64,000 nt of DNA. Source: Symsagittifera roscoffensis (Eukaryota; Xenacoelomorpha; Acoela; Convolutidae). Below are positions 11,296-22,617 of this stretch, piece by piece. The position numbers and the translations under genes were made by a program. The stretch is taken from positions 29,516,252 to 29,580,251 of the forward strand of contig NC_087065.1 in NCBI RefSeq assembly GCF_963678635.1, in the 5' to 3' direction. How positions within the stretch are numbered: position 1 is the first letter of the stretch; every line of letters begins with the position of its first letter. Under the pieces are notes generated by a model. The model ran no database searches and was not told the origin of the DNA. It saw only the letters and a list, made by a program, of their open reading frames with translations.

Positions 11296-11546
11296 ATGCA
11301 GAGTCAGATAAAACATGTTCCAATTTTATTCAAAATTTTTACCTTCCAAATGCACCAATTTGGATAAAAATTTTATGCAATCATTGCATAACAAGTCAGT
11401 TGAACAAACCCTTCCTACACCAAAAGCAATTAGCAAAAAAACAAGACTTTAATGGAAAAAGTTTATATTTCAATCATAGAAATTTATTTGACACCAAAGG
11501 CCCTAATTCATCTTCCTCAGAAAGAAACTACGTATACAATGGTTAA
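11296..11546 (+). pseudogene. Integrase N-terminal part of element B (plus copy), core missing
   Basis: The frame reads ILCNHCITSQLNKPFLHQKQ, with the CxxC of the zinc finger, and then FNHRNLFDTKGPNSSSS containing the first core Asp (FDTKGP). The minus copy has HRISFDTKRPISPSS at the matching place. The reading frame ends at 11546 shortly after this Asp. The rest of the core (the DNG and GLVEG boxes seen at 33880-34040 in the other copy) is not found downstream, so it was deleted. Confidence 0.8.
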
Positions 11547-12239
11547 ATAAATATTATATAAAAATTGCAACCCTCTTCTATCAATTAGAACAAAAACCAA
11601 CAAAATTGTCTGAACTTATACCCCATGATTCCCCCAGAGAAACTAATTGAACTAGCCTAAAGATGAAAGTCGACATGATCACGCAGCCTAAAGCCGTTTC
11701 ACCTCCAAATCCTCTAACTGTATCCCCTAATCATCCTTTAAACAAACAAAAATTCTCAGAATTTGTTTCACAAAAAACTTGTCAAACCGAACTCTTTTGT
11801 CGTAATTCGAATAAAAATTTCGACCACTCTTGACTTGGACTCCGAAAAAGGAAAAATAAAGGAAATCATTTTTTGAACCCTTCTTTCCAAATCAGTCAAG
11901 CAATTAAAAGTCTCCATTTCAACTTTTCTTTCTTTTTTTTGGACAATTTTTCGACTTTGCATTTTTCTCATAACCGACCTTTTAGAACTGGCTATCCTCT
12001 TTTTTCTCTTTTTTTTGCAGTCAACTTGTTCTTTTCTATTCCCTAATACAAATCTACCTTTCTCTCTCCCAAACCATTGACCGCCTAATCAGGTACGAAA
12101 CTTAATGTTCCATAAAGGAAATGAAGTTTACTTGGTAGAAAAGATATTTTCAACCTTTTCGTAACTATAAATACTTTTTTCATTTCTCGAATTTCAGCAT
12201 TTCTTAATTGCATAGAGTAGACAATAATTTTTGAAAATC
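11547..12239 (+). other. Post-integrase DNA of element B without a recognisable gene
   Basis: Frames are short and broken. One piece (QLEQKPTKLSELIPHDSP near 11580-11640) looks protein-like, but I do not recognise it. The minus-strand open frame at 11768-11971 is an antisense shadow. By position this is the end of pol and the spacer before the S/T/P-rich frame. Confidence 0.4.
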
Positions 12240-13110
12240 AGATCAGAATAAGATATATTTCAAAATAGCTAACCCACACTCACTCAAGGAATCCCCATCA
12301 ACCACTACATCCCAAGACTCCCCGACCACACCAATATCTAACCAAACAAGCCAACCCCAATCATCTACACGTATCTCACTTAAAGAAAATCCTTCTACTT
12401 TTGAAGAAAGACACTCATCACTATCCGAACCATTAAAACAAGCTATTCGTCAAGCACGTCTAAGTGAACCTCAATACAATCCAACGTATGAAATTCAACC
12501 CTCACTTTAACAGGATCTTAATAAAACTAGACATTCAAGCCAAAATCGGAATTTAACACCTGCAGTAGATAGAAAACTTTTTCAACCACGACGAAATAGA
12601 AGTTTTGCCACACTTTGGGTTTTTTTAGTATACAAAGTACCCCTCCATCACTTTAATTAGTTTTTTAAAACAACTACTCAAATCATCCATCAGACTATTT
12701 AGTTTCAACACCAACTTCTGAACAACTTCGTGAAAATCCTTTCAACCCCCCCCCCCCCATTTTATCGAAGGGACTGCCACATTGGACGATAAAAACATTT
12801 TCACTAGGTGAACCAAACTTAGTAAACGAACCTATAGACATATCATCAGACACCAACTCCTTATCCTTACCAGAAACTGTTTCACTTCCATCAAAACCTT
12901 CAATAATAGGTCAAACACCAACAACTACCTTCTCCACAAAATTCACAAATAATTTAGACGACAGATACTTCAAAGCACAAGTATATTCTTACGATTAGAC
13001 TGGAACACTTTTGTAGCACCCCCTCCACCTTTTGGAAAACACCTGGATAGTAATCGACTACATAACTGGGCACTTAACAGACTACAATATTGACGCGATA
13101 CTCACGAAAA
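12240..13110 (+). pseudogene. S/T/P/Q-rich post-pol reading frame of element B (plus copy)
   Basis: The start is a low-complexity protein rich in Ser, Thr, Pro and Gln (SQDSPTTPISNQTSQPQSST). It is followed by LSEPLKQAIRQARLSEPQYN. Near 12770-12960 are PHWTIKTFSLGEPNLVNEPI and SLPETVSLPSKPSIIGQTPT, both with clear partners in the minus copy (31089-31565). Two unrelated-looking copies keep these peptides despite stops, so the region was once coding. A poly-C run interrupts it near 12750. The function is unknown. It may be the N-terminal part of the env-like ORF or a separate product. Confidence 0.65.
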
Positions 13111-15344
13111 AATACAAGAACTTGATATCCAAATACTTACACTACATAACTTAACCCTTAAATTCGAATTAACTCCAAAATTAAAAGTTAGTACATTATC
13201 CATTATTACTATCCCCCAAAAAAATAACAGCTCAACCTTTGCCCCCTTCATTTAGTACAACAGAACTCATCAACAAATACCATAGATTTACAAAAAAGAC
13301 AAACGGTTATTTAACATTCAATAGCCTTTTTTCAAGATTATCATACACTTGTATTTTCTAATATTTTCTCTAATTAAAACCCTTTTTCTCATTGTACTTT
13401 TAAAACCCATATCTCATCAAAACCCTTCCGCTCTCTAAGGACAACAAGATTTCCTTGTTACAAATTGATTGTGAAGAAAATCAACAAAAAAACACTCCAT
13501 AAATAAGCCATCAATCAAGTAAGACAATGTGAATCTGAACCGCAAGATATAGAATCAACAAATATAATTGCTACACTTTACTCAAGAGCACGAGCTACAA
13601 CTCTAACAGGAAATGAGTTTTCAGCAAAATTCTCAGGAAAGAAAGTACATTGTTCACAAATTTCAAACAGTAATAAAAAAAAGCCCGATCATAAATTCTT
13701 TTACCAAAAAAACATCGAACAACGTTCACCTCTCAACCCTGAAGATTGCAAAAACGAAATGCAACGATTAAAGTTAACCACAAATAAAAGCACAAATCAC
13801 AAAATGGTAAATTTTCAAGTCTGCCCAGACTCTGTACGTTAAGCCGAACTTGAACGACATCAAGGTCATATTAAATTAGATAACAAATATCCGCACCACG
13901 GCGCACACGGACGTTTGAGCTATGATTTACATGATACATTGATATCACACATCGGAATCAGTAATCCATGAAATTGTAAAGCCGACACAAAAAATACCAA
14001 CAGATAATGTTTTTGATTGGAAAGTTCAATTAGAAAAAGTACAAAAAACCCATGATTTAAAAGACAATATTATATTTTTTCAATGAATACGCTTACCTTG
14101 CAAAAATGATCAACGATTTTGCGATCCAACTACAAGAACACAAGCAACTATAGTTTGGTACCCTGAAGATACGTGTACCACATTTCAAGTCACTAAAATA
14201 CACACAAGAATGATCAAATTTCGAGAGAAACACTTTATGGAAACTATACCTTTCGACAAACTAAACCATGATCAAATCAGATCAATTCGACAAAAATATC
14301 AAAACCTAGAAGGTTTACAAAATAAACTGACACGTTTTCAAGTTTACCCTGAAACAAAAGTAGCATGTCAATATTCCAAAGCTTTTTCAAAACTCGAAAT
14401 TCAGAAATTCTTGTCGAATATGACAAAAGTTTTGACATGAAAACAGTAAAAATATAATTTGATACTGCTTCTACTTTGGTAAAATTTATTGTAGCCTGCA
14501 TCTCCATATGAAATTAGATTATAAAACATTAGAGTTTTTCAAGAAATATCACTCTATGAATAAGAAACACTCAATCGCTTATGTGAACTCAAAAGAACAC
14601 AAATAATGCAATCACTCGCTTTATCAGTGCTTAAAACACCCTATGCGGGTTATCTATTTTCAGGAAACACCTCTAATTTCATTTATTTTGAAAGTTATAT
14701 CTTTTGGTATTATACCTGCACTAAAAAATTTCACCACTTGATGTTTTTGAAGATATAAGATGCTACCGACGAATCCCTATTGTTTTATAAGAATTAGAGT
14801 GTATTTTGTAGATACACTATCAAGACGTAGATATTTTTGGGACACAGCTGTTCCATGTGGGTCTAGAAATGGCCAAAATGTAGAACAGTCTAATCCAAGC
14901 AAAGATAAAAATTATCTTCTCACCCCATTTCGTACGCTAATGTCACCTCTCAAGAAAATTCCACCTCGCAATCCAAACATAGATTTACAATCAATCGGTA
15001 TTTACTCTAAATCGGAAACACAGCATCACATTCGAACACAACAGTTTTAAGAACTCCTCATATAAATAGATACATCACAAAGACATTTGACCAAAGTTTA
15101 CGCCGATTTTCACAGATATTTATAAACAAGACTACAGTGGACACTTTGAAGATATAAAAAACTACATATATCATATCTCTTAACATCTGTTTACGCAGTT
15201 GAAACAGATATTTACAAACAAGACTGCAGCGGATACTTTAAAGACATAAAAGACTATATATATATATATATATATATTAACGGTGAAAAAACCGTCCATA
15301 AGATATCTCACCGATAAATATTTTTAGTTTTGTTGATCTCAAAG
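13111..15344 (+). pseudogene. Env-like ectodomain region of element B (plus copy)
   Basis: Decayed frames contain Cys- and Trp-bearing pieces such as FQVCPDSVR, ELERHQGHIKLDNKYPHHGA, ATIVWYPEDTCTTFQVTKIH and FREKHFMETIPFDKLNHDQI (14168-14290). All have recognisable partners at 29300-30640 on the minus copy. Position between pol and a C-terminal membrane segment, plus conserved Cys residues, suggests an envelope glycoprotein ectodomain. This is inference, because no fusion peptide or cleavage site can be pointed to. Many stops are present. Confidence 0.5.
15113..15290 (+). repeat. 92-bp tandem duplication plus AT microsatellite in the env-like region
   Basis: The block starting CAGATATTTATAAACAAGAC at 15113 recurs at 15205. 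The second copy ends in a (TA)n run at about 15255-15278. Confidence 0.85.
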
Positions 15345-15480
15345 ATGAGCTCCTAGCCTTTCTAGGATGACCATACTATATATTAGTAAATTGACTATAC
15401 CATACGCCATGTTTCGTTTTCTTGGATTTCTTTTTTCACTTCTAAAAGGATTCTATAACACATGTGCGATAAAAACGCAC
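15345..15480 (+). pseudogene. C-terminal membrane segment of the env-like protein (plus copy)
   Basis: The sequence ELLAFLG is followed, after a frame change, by MFRFLGFLFSLLKGFYNTCA. The minus copy has MFIFFGFLFSLLKGSYNTCA at the same place. A hydrophobic stretch followed by a short charged tail near the end of the ORF is the normal layout of a class I type envelope anchor. Stops separate the pieces here. Confidence 0.6.
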
Positions 15481-15760
15481 AAGTTAATCGACAAGCATGC
15501 CTAGCACGCATTTTATTTGCACGATTTTTCCGAATATTTTCAACCATTAATAAGATCCTTCTTGATGCTCAGATTAGGGAATATGACAAAAAGCTGACTA
15601 CAAAACCAAATGACACTCCACAAGACAAAACAAATTCAACCCCACGGCACCACCACATCAACACAGTCTACATAATAATCACCCTCTAACTTTAATTCCA
15701 CAGAATTTTAGGAAAACACACTGGCAATTACTGACCATACTTCTCAAGGAAGCAACTTCT

Positions 15761-15976
15761 CACGAAGCCCAATATCTCATATAACACCCCAACAACCAAT
15801 CATTAACGACACATACGAACAAATAGTAGAACAACCTCAAACAATAAATGTTCGCTCTTAAAAACACTCACGAAGCCCAATATCCCATATAACACCCCAA
15901 CAACCAATCATTAACGACACATACGAACAAATAGTAGAACAACCTCAAACAACAAATGTTCGCTCTTAAAATAATC
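15761..15976 (+). repeat. 108-bp tandem duplication
   Basis: The block CACGAAGCCCAATATCTCAT is repeated exactly 108 bp later with two or three substitutions (copy 1 at 15761-15868, copy 2 at 15869-15976). The minus copy appears to hold one diverged version near 28340-28400. Confidence 0.9.
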
Positions 15977-15984
15977 ATCTTTTT

Positions 15985-18050
15985 TTAGCCCACGGTGAGC
16001 CAACAGATTGGATTCCTCAACCGTTCCGTTTCCTTTCCATCAAACCTCCAACGCTGCTCCTCCCGCTTTTCCCTCTCAGATCTCAACTCCTCTCCCCTCC
16101 CCAGTCTTTCTTCTAACTCACCACGCATGGAATCAGAGGATTCAACCCAAATATTTTTGAACCCCATATCAATCTTTAAAAATTCTGACAGAGAAACCCC
16201 TGATGAATTCCTTAACTCCAAACCCAACCCTACAAATTTTTACCAGCCTTCTTTTCAATCCATTGATTCCCAACTTCGCGATGAAACCTTTCCCTCCCCA
16301 TCTTTATAAACTGATGCTACCCTTATCCTTGCTCCAATGTCGAGTAATCAACCCGACGCACCCAGCCCAATGACCAAAAATCAACTAGAACATTTTATAA
16401 CTCAACAACAACACCTTCATGACACAAATAACTCATTAACAATTCATCAACTAACTCACTCAGCCTCACAATCCGAATCCTCAACTCATTCAGTTCATAT
16501 CGTACCTACAAGAGCACACCAAGTTTTTTTTTAAAAAAAAACCACCCTAACACTACGCCTCAATTTCTTATTAGTCGTCAACGTTCATCCCGACTATTTT
16601 CACATCACCCGCACAACACTCTAACACCCCAGACTTCTTAATCCACAACTTACCACTTTAACCCCAATACACATAATATGAAACTAACAATATAAACCAG
16701 CTGAACTTATTCGTTGGTGAAAATGTGCTAGTTCCCACACTCTCTTGGAGTTCCTACTACAATTTTACTAAACCACTGAAACTACCACGAAGATAACGAA
16801 CTCTGCCATTCCTTCAATCACCAACTAACCACCGCACTTAACGAGAAACAATTCACTACCATTGGCTTAAGCCAAACCCTAATTAGATTTATAGCACCAC
16901 GCGCAAATAGGTTTTCCATTAATCACTACGATCATGCTGTCACCAGTTAGATGGAAGATACCCCACACGAAGACGACCCCACCACTAATACTCAACTAAC
17001 TGTAAAACTTTTTGTCAGATAAGAATATGTTTTCCACTTAGATAACACTAATAAAAAGTTCGATAAAATAATCGCCCGTGCACTAACAAACATCGAAGCC
17101 TACAAACCATTTTCAGTTAATTTAGCCATTTTGCACTCAAATTTCACTTTCTTACACCCAAGGAAACAGGCATTCATTGTTCACACAAAACTATGTTAGA
17201 GTTCAAACTAACCCACACCTATACACAATATCATATCAACTTATACAAAAACATTATATCAAACACACCAGCCCGTAACCTACAACATCGCTTTATTTTT
17301 ATCAGTTCCAAGTACAAGTCAGCATATTTCTTAAATTTCACCTATTTTTTTAAATCTACTATCTAACACAGCATACTCCGTAATTATGACCCGTCAGGCA
17401 GATATATATATTCCGCCCTTAACCAACATTTTTCCCATTGATGACGCTCGCCCAAAATTAATATGTAGAGCCAATTGAAATAATCCTTCTCGAGCACATT
17501 CATAATACTAATTTTAATCACAAGCTTTATAACCTAATCCGAAACACAAATCAAGAACTTTGAACACTTACCGAAGAAGTAGAAATCATCACAGCGCTCG
17601 ACTTTCTTTGGCCTCTGATTCGCACTAAAAACATAATCCGCATGCTAGCGAAGCTTCTCATAACATCCGACACGATAAAAACTAACTTCCCCCATGCATT
17701 TTTCCCTAAAACAGAGCCCGCATAAACATGAATTTTATTATAAACACTAACAAATCAGAAAACACTAACAAATCAGATACTCTTTTTACAATTCCAAAAT
17801 TTTGATCTAACAATGAAACTGAATTATCCAAGTGGAACAAAATTTTATAAGCAAATCAATGAATTATTAATTCCAGGGTAAAATTCAAAAAACACGTTTA
17901 GTAAATTAATATAAAGCAAATAAATTACCATCAACTAACCTTTTTATGTGTGCTTCTTTTATAACTCGTCTTATACTCAATCACATTTCACACATTCTAT
18001 CCACCGAACCCGCACAACTCGCCCACGTATAATTGTTAAGAAAATGAATT
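15985..18050 (+). pseudogene. Accessory reading frames downstream of env in element B (plus copy)
   Basis: Two successive coding-like parts are visible. The first (15995-16534) is Ser/Thr-rich and includes NNSLTIHQLTHSASQSESST, matching TNTLTIHQITRSTSISESSI at 27700-27800 in the other copy. The second (about 16680-17740) includes VPTLSWSSYYNFTKPLKLPR and the NHYDHA and EDDP boxes, matching FPTLSWTSYYHFTKPVAFPL, NHYDHA and EDDP near 27260-27530 on the minus strand. I do not recognise the family. Conservation of peptide rather than only DNA between two divergent copies supports former coding. Stops occur throughout. Confidence 0.6.
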
Positions 18051-19184
18051 TTAAGTCTCAATAATAACTGATAACAAGTCTATTTTTTTACGCATTTCAA
18101 ACTTTACTTTCACCCTTTGGAAGGAACTATAAGTAAGCTTAAATAAATCAACGCTGCTTCATAATAGCACAAAACCAACCGCATGTATAAGAAAGTCGCA
18201 CGGTATTTGAACCAGACTAAACCCAGATTAAAACTGGATTAACTATTCTTTTGAAACCCACTTTCAAGTTTTATTGAAACCATTTGAAATACAAAACGTC
18301 AAAAGTAAAATCCAAAACACAACAATCTGTTTTGATAAAAGGACACAACCAAAAACAAAAAATAGCAAAACATCTGATAAAATAGAACAAAAATGTGAAT
18401 ACAAAAAAATGACTTTTCTCAAAGAGACGGTAAAATTATTTTCCCTCAACTGGCCTCACCACCCAGTAGGACGTCCTGAGCATGCTCTAAAGCCGGCCTA
18501 AGCCACCGCTTTTGACATGCACTCAATTTTTGACAAGACTTGCTCTAGGGTGAGCGACTCTTTAAAATAACCCGAAAATAACTAAAACGCTTTTTCGAAT
18601 ACAATTAATAGAACATCATAATTAAGATTGATTTCACTAACAAGATATAGATTTAATATGCATTGTAAAATACTTCACTAGAGCAAACGGAATGAGCAGC
18701 AAAGCTAGATGAAAATTCGTTGATATTCCGACTCTGGAATGGCAAATCTATTGGTTTGTTGCCGTAGTCACTATCCTCACAGGATTTGAAGTATAAACCC
18801 AACATCGCAGCAAAAGTATCTTTTGAAAACGAACAATGGTCGACTCGATGTCGACTCCACATACAGATCCTAGTCACTTGGCGTTTCACACAGAAAGGTC
18901 AAACTTCACGTAGTCTCGCTTGTAGTTTAACGAAATCGACAAATCATTGCATCAAGCTGAAATTTTGACACAATCACTCAAGACAATCTAGGGAAAACAA
19001 GACCCAGTTCTTGAACGAGAACAACTACCCTTCTTTTCTCTACGAGGAAAACTACATCCCTCCTTCCTTTACGCAGTCACTGCTCCTAAAAGAAAATTAC
19101 TCGAAAGAACAAAGAAATCCCCACATCCTTACTTCACTATAATAAACAATTTGAAAACTATTAACTCTCTTAGCCCCGGATGGG
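18051..19184 (+). other. 3' untranslated region of element B (plus copy)
   Basis: No coding frame is supported. The DNA aligns with 25186-26290 of the minus copy, for example at CAAGTTTTATTGAAACCA (near 18266) and in a C/T-rich block near 19020-19070. It lies directly before the LTR and presumably included the polypurine tract, but no clean purine run is seen at the LTR edge. Confidence 0.65.
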
Positions 19185-19469
19185 TGGAACCAGTTTGAAC
19201 CTAGTATTTATAACCAATTGTATTTTGATAAAGCTATCTATTTAAAAAATTACTGACTAACCAATCATGATCCATAATTAAAACTGACAATTATTTTTAG
19301 TGTTGAAACTACTTTTAGTTTCAGCACCCGAACAATTTGAATAAAACTTAGAAGACAGTTGTTCTCCTTTGGAGTTTCACGAATCTATCCGGCCGAAAAT
19401 AGGATAGCGTGATGAACAGACGGTGTACTTTATCTGAAGTTAATCGATGAGTAAGCTGCTCCAGACATA
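19185..19469 (+). mobile_element. 3' LTR of element B (plus copy)
   Basis: It starts TGGAACCAG, exactly as the other two LTRs do, and ends near TGAGTAAGCT followed by a decayed end. It is about 285 bp against 384 and 369 bp in the minus-copy LTRs. The shortfall is an internal deletion of about 100 bp after CTCCTTTGG. A TATTTATAA box lies near the start. Confidence 0.8.
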
Positions 19470-20630
19470 AACTCATCTCTGCTACCAAAAGTCTCGAACA
19501 AGACCTACTAAAAACTTTGATTTAGCAAAATAGAATTGGAAATAAGATCAAAACAAATTGCAACATTGCAAAATGTTAGGCAGCATAGACAACTTAATAA
19601 GTATGTCTCCCACGATTCATTACGTCTACTTCCATGTTTCAAACGTAACGGCAAATACAAGGTCAAAAATTGAACCGCAGATCAAGTTTTTACGTCGGGA
19701 CACGACGCACACCGCAATGTGTATACGTCATCAGAGTTCTCTATACAGTAGATTTTCAATCTCGAACATGAAAATAAGTTATCTTGGAGCAATAAGATTC
19801 ACTACCAAGCTATGTACTTCTTGATGTTGTATTACAATACGAAATAACTTATAAACAACTGATAAAAACTTAAAAGCGTAGTTTGTAGCTAAAATGCTTT
19901 GAACAGATAAAATATTTGTTGAAATCAATTTGTTCATTGTATGAATAATTTTTCCGTTTTTCAATTTATCTCAAAAATACTAAAATTTTTTGATGCAATG
20001 ATGATATTTTTTTTCTAAATTTATTTGTTCATCAGATGGAGATTTTGATAATTTGAAGCGGCATGGATTTATAAATTGAAATTTATTCAACAAAAATTAC
20101 AATTTATGAGACACATCAGTTACGTACAAAAAAGATAGCAATAATCATGATCATTACGTATTATAGATTGATTATAATCTATAAGAACTCTTCTTAATTG
20201 TTTGACATTTTTAATTTGACACTCAACGCTTCTTTTCACAAATGGAACACAAATTGAAAGTTACCTGAAATTACATTTTCATCAGCAACGCAAAACATTC
20301 AACAATGGGACAGACTAATAATAAAACTGACAAGAAGAGCAAGAAAAGTTAGCGATCAATTAATTTGTTTCATTTGAAAAAGCAAAAGTAAAGCTGAGAG
20401 GTTGGCTTATGACTCAGAGATCATAAGCCAGATGAAGCATTGCCAAAATTCTCTAACCATTTCTCAGGTCTGACAGAGAAGGCAAAACAGATGCTGAAAT
20501 ATCATGGGTTGAACGAGTTGAATGCAATTTCATCCCATAAAACAAAGATTTGCTTAAGAAATTACAAAACTGTTTTAAGTTACAAAACTTAGAAAGTTTC
20601 ACTAACCTCCCGGGTTGACCAAAAATGCTT
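19470..20630 (+). other. Intergenic AT-rich DNA, nothing recognised
   Basis: Short open frames on both strands have no recognisable motif or partner. No repeat array or RNA gene is seen. Confidence 0.5.
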
Positions 20631-20751
20631 ATCATACAATTCTCATCAATGGAAAATTTCTTTTCATACAATTCCATACATTTCCATACGTAGAGAAAAT
20701 TGTATGAAAACTCTATGATAAACATTTTCCCATAAATGGAAATTGTATGAT
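20631..20751. repeat. Nested inverted repeat (hairpin)
   Basis: An outer pair ATCATACAATT (20631) / AATTGTATGAT (20741) encloses an inner pair TTTTCATACAATT (20661) / AATTGTATGAAAA (20698). All four arms share the CATACAATT core. This could be a small foldback element or a cruciform-forming site. Confidence 0.8.
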
Positions 20752-22310
20752 AGGAACGTTCTCCATAAACCAAAAATATGGTTTTTGATGCTACATTTAT
20801 TTTCTGACAAATTTTCGGTTGTGTTTGCAACCGAGCACAAGTGACTAAGATCTCGGTTACTCAAAGCAACAAAGCTTGGACGGTCTTGCGTTTACAATGC
20901 ATGAAAAACGACCTGAATTGTCTTCGAGGCGTCTTTCACAAATTATATAACAAAAGTAACAAGCTTTTAGTTTTTGGCAAAAATATTTCACTGATGATTA
21001 TTTTAAATTTTTGGATTTTCAAATTATCAGATATTATTCAAGGCATACAAAAACACGCCATACAAAAGAAATAGGAATTTTCAGTGTTTTTGAAAAAAAA
21101 ATTTAATGAAAAGAAAAAAATGCCATTATTATCGTATCTAAGGACTACGTTATGCACACAAAAGAATTAAATTTTGCATGTGTCATTAAAGTTCTAAGCA
21201 AAACAAACTAGTTTAACGGCAAACAATGCTTCACGCGCAGCATTCCTCTTGTGTCGGTAGTAATCGCAGCGGAGCGACGCGGAGTAAGCGTATTCTTTTC
21301 GCCAATGACGCGTTTGAATTAAGCGCTCTGACTGTTTAATTACTTTGCGACTCTGCTTTAAAAAACGGTCAGCTGAAAAATCAGTCTGCTAAAAAATCTA
21401 TCCCATTTTCTCTCACCGTGGGATCATCGAGCTATATGAAAGTTTCGATCGTTCTCGAGTATGTTTTGAACGTGGTCGTTCAAAATTTGATACATTTTGA
21501 TCTAGTTCGAGGTATGCTCGACCATGTTCTAGATATTTTACGACCGAGCTGTAAAAAACTCTGATACACTTTGACACCGGTCGAGGTGTGTCTGAGTTTG
21601 TGCTCGACGTAAAACCGTACTCTCGGCCATCCTTTTTAACGCCGAGCACTGAAACTGTGCTTAATTTTTAAATCACGCCCAAAAGGAAAAAAAAATTTGA
21701 GTTAAGAAAAACTTCATTTTTGACATCTAAAGGATCAAAATTTTGGTCCACATTAGGAAAAAACTTATGTTTCGTTTTTTTTGCAAAAATGGGATTAATC
21801 GTTAAAAAAAAATTTATTTTGCTGGAAAATTGAGACTTAAATTCTATTTTCAAAACTAGTGGTTTTTTATTGTAATAGGAACACGTAGTCAGCCTTCGTT
21901 TAAGCTTAAGGCCGAGAGTGTTTTGAACAAAAAATTATAAGAAATAAACTTCTTTTGAGAAAACTGAATCATTTATTAATATTTAGTCTGCGAGTAGGAG
22001 AGGTTGCCTTCCTTTCAACAAAGGAAAGAAATGGGACAAAAAAATCGAACCGCCAACAGTCAAACTTTTCAAGATTTACCTTTTAAAAAAAATCGGAAAA
22101 ATTATCACGACTTTTATAAGAACTTTCACTGCATTCATCGAAATTCATGGCTGTTTTCATATTCAATCCATAACAGCATCACGTCAAAGGAATATTAAAG
22201 TTTCGAGAATTCCTTGTAACTAACAATTTGACTCTTCTTACATCGAATGCAAGTCTGGTTCGCTATAAATAAATCTAGGAACAAGAAAAGACAAGAAAGA
22301 TCAAGGAAAC
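20752..22310 (+). other. Intergenic AT-rich DNA with a degenerate CTCGA-rich patch
   Basis: No gene is supported. Between about 21420 and 21640 short variants of GTTCGAG/CTCGACC recur irregularly among AT-rich spacers, like the patch at 50970-51250. The remainder is featureless. Confidence 0.5.
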
Positions 22311-22609
22311 CAGGGGCGGATTAAGGGGGCCAATACTTATTTTGAGGGGGAGCGCGCGCCAAAAAAAAACGCGTTTTTTTGTCAAATTTTTCCAAAAAGT
22401 GTCCAAAAACGGTTTTTTGACCTGTTTTTTCAAAAAATTGCCTGCGGCGCAGAAAGTTTTGCCAAAACAGGGTCTTTTTACTGCTTTGGGAGAGCTCTGA
22501 AAATCAATCTGATCGACTTAAAAAAAAAGGTCGTCAAAGTTTCCGAAAATTTTTTGAAAATTCGCCCCCCCCCCCCCCCCCCCTCAAGAAAATCCTTGAT
22601 CCGCCCCTG
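22311..22609. mobile_element. hAT-type MITE with perfect 8-bp target duplication
   Basis: The element starts CAGGGGCGGATTAAGG and ends with the inverse complement CCTTGATCCGCCCCTG. It is flanked on both sides by AAGGAAAC (22303-22310 and 22610-22617). An 8-bp duplication and a CAGGGGCGG terminal inverted repeat are typical of hAT-derived non-autonomous elements. At 299 bp it is a shorter relative of 52699-53126, sharing the GGGGGAGCG-CGCC box, poly-A runs and a C-run near the right end. Confidence 0.93.
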
Positions 22610-22617
22610 AAGGAAAC

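Larger units (their letters stand above)
9131..19469 (+). mobile_element. Element B, plus-strand copy: 5'-truncated Ty3/gypsy-type LTR retrotransposon
   Basis: From about 9131 the DNA aligns, with much divergence, to the minus-strand element at 24802-43113. It starts just upstream of RT (near 36650 on the other copy) and ends with an LTR at 19185-19469. The 5' LTR, gag and protease are absent. Everything shared lies in the same order: RT, RNase H, integrase start, S/T/P-rich frame, env-like region, accessory frames, 3' untranslated DNA, LTR. It contains an internal inversion (10815-11295), lacks the integrase core, and has stops in all genes. The left junction with element A has no LTR or visible target duplication, so it is probably a rearrangement breakpoint rather than an insertion edge. 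Confidence 0.85.

Noticed and set aside
20453-20830. 125-codon minus-strand open frame as a gene
   Set aside because: It runs through the nested inverted repeat, has no recognisable motif or splice context, and is not exceptional for AT-rich DNA of this length.
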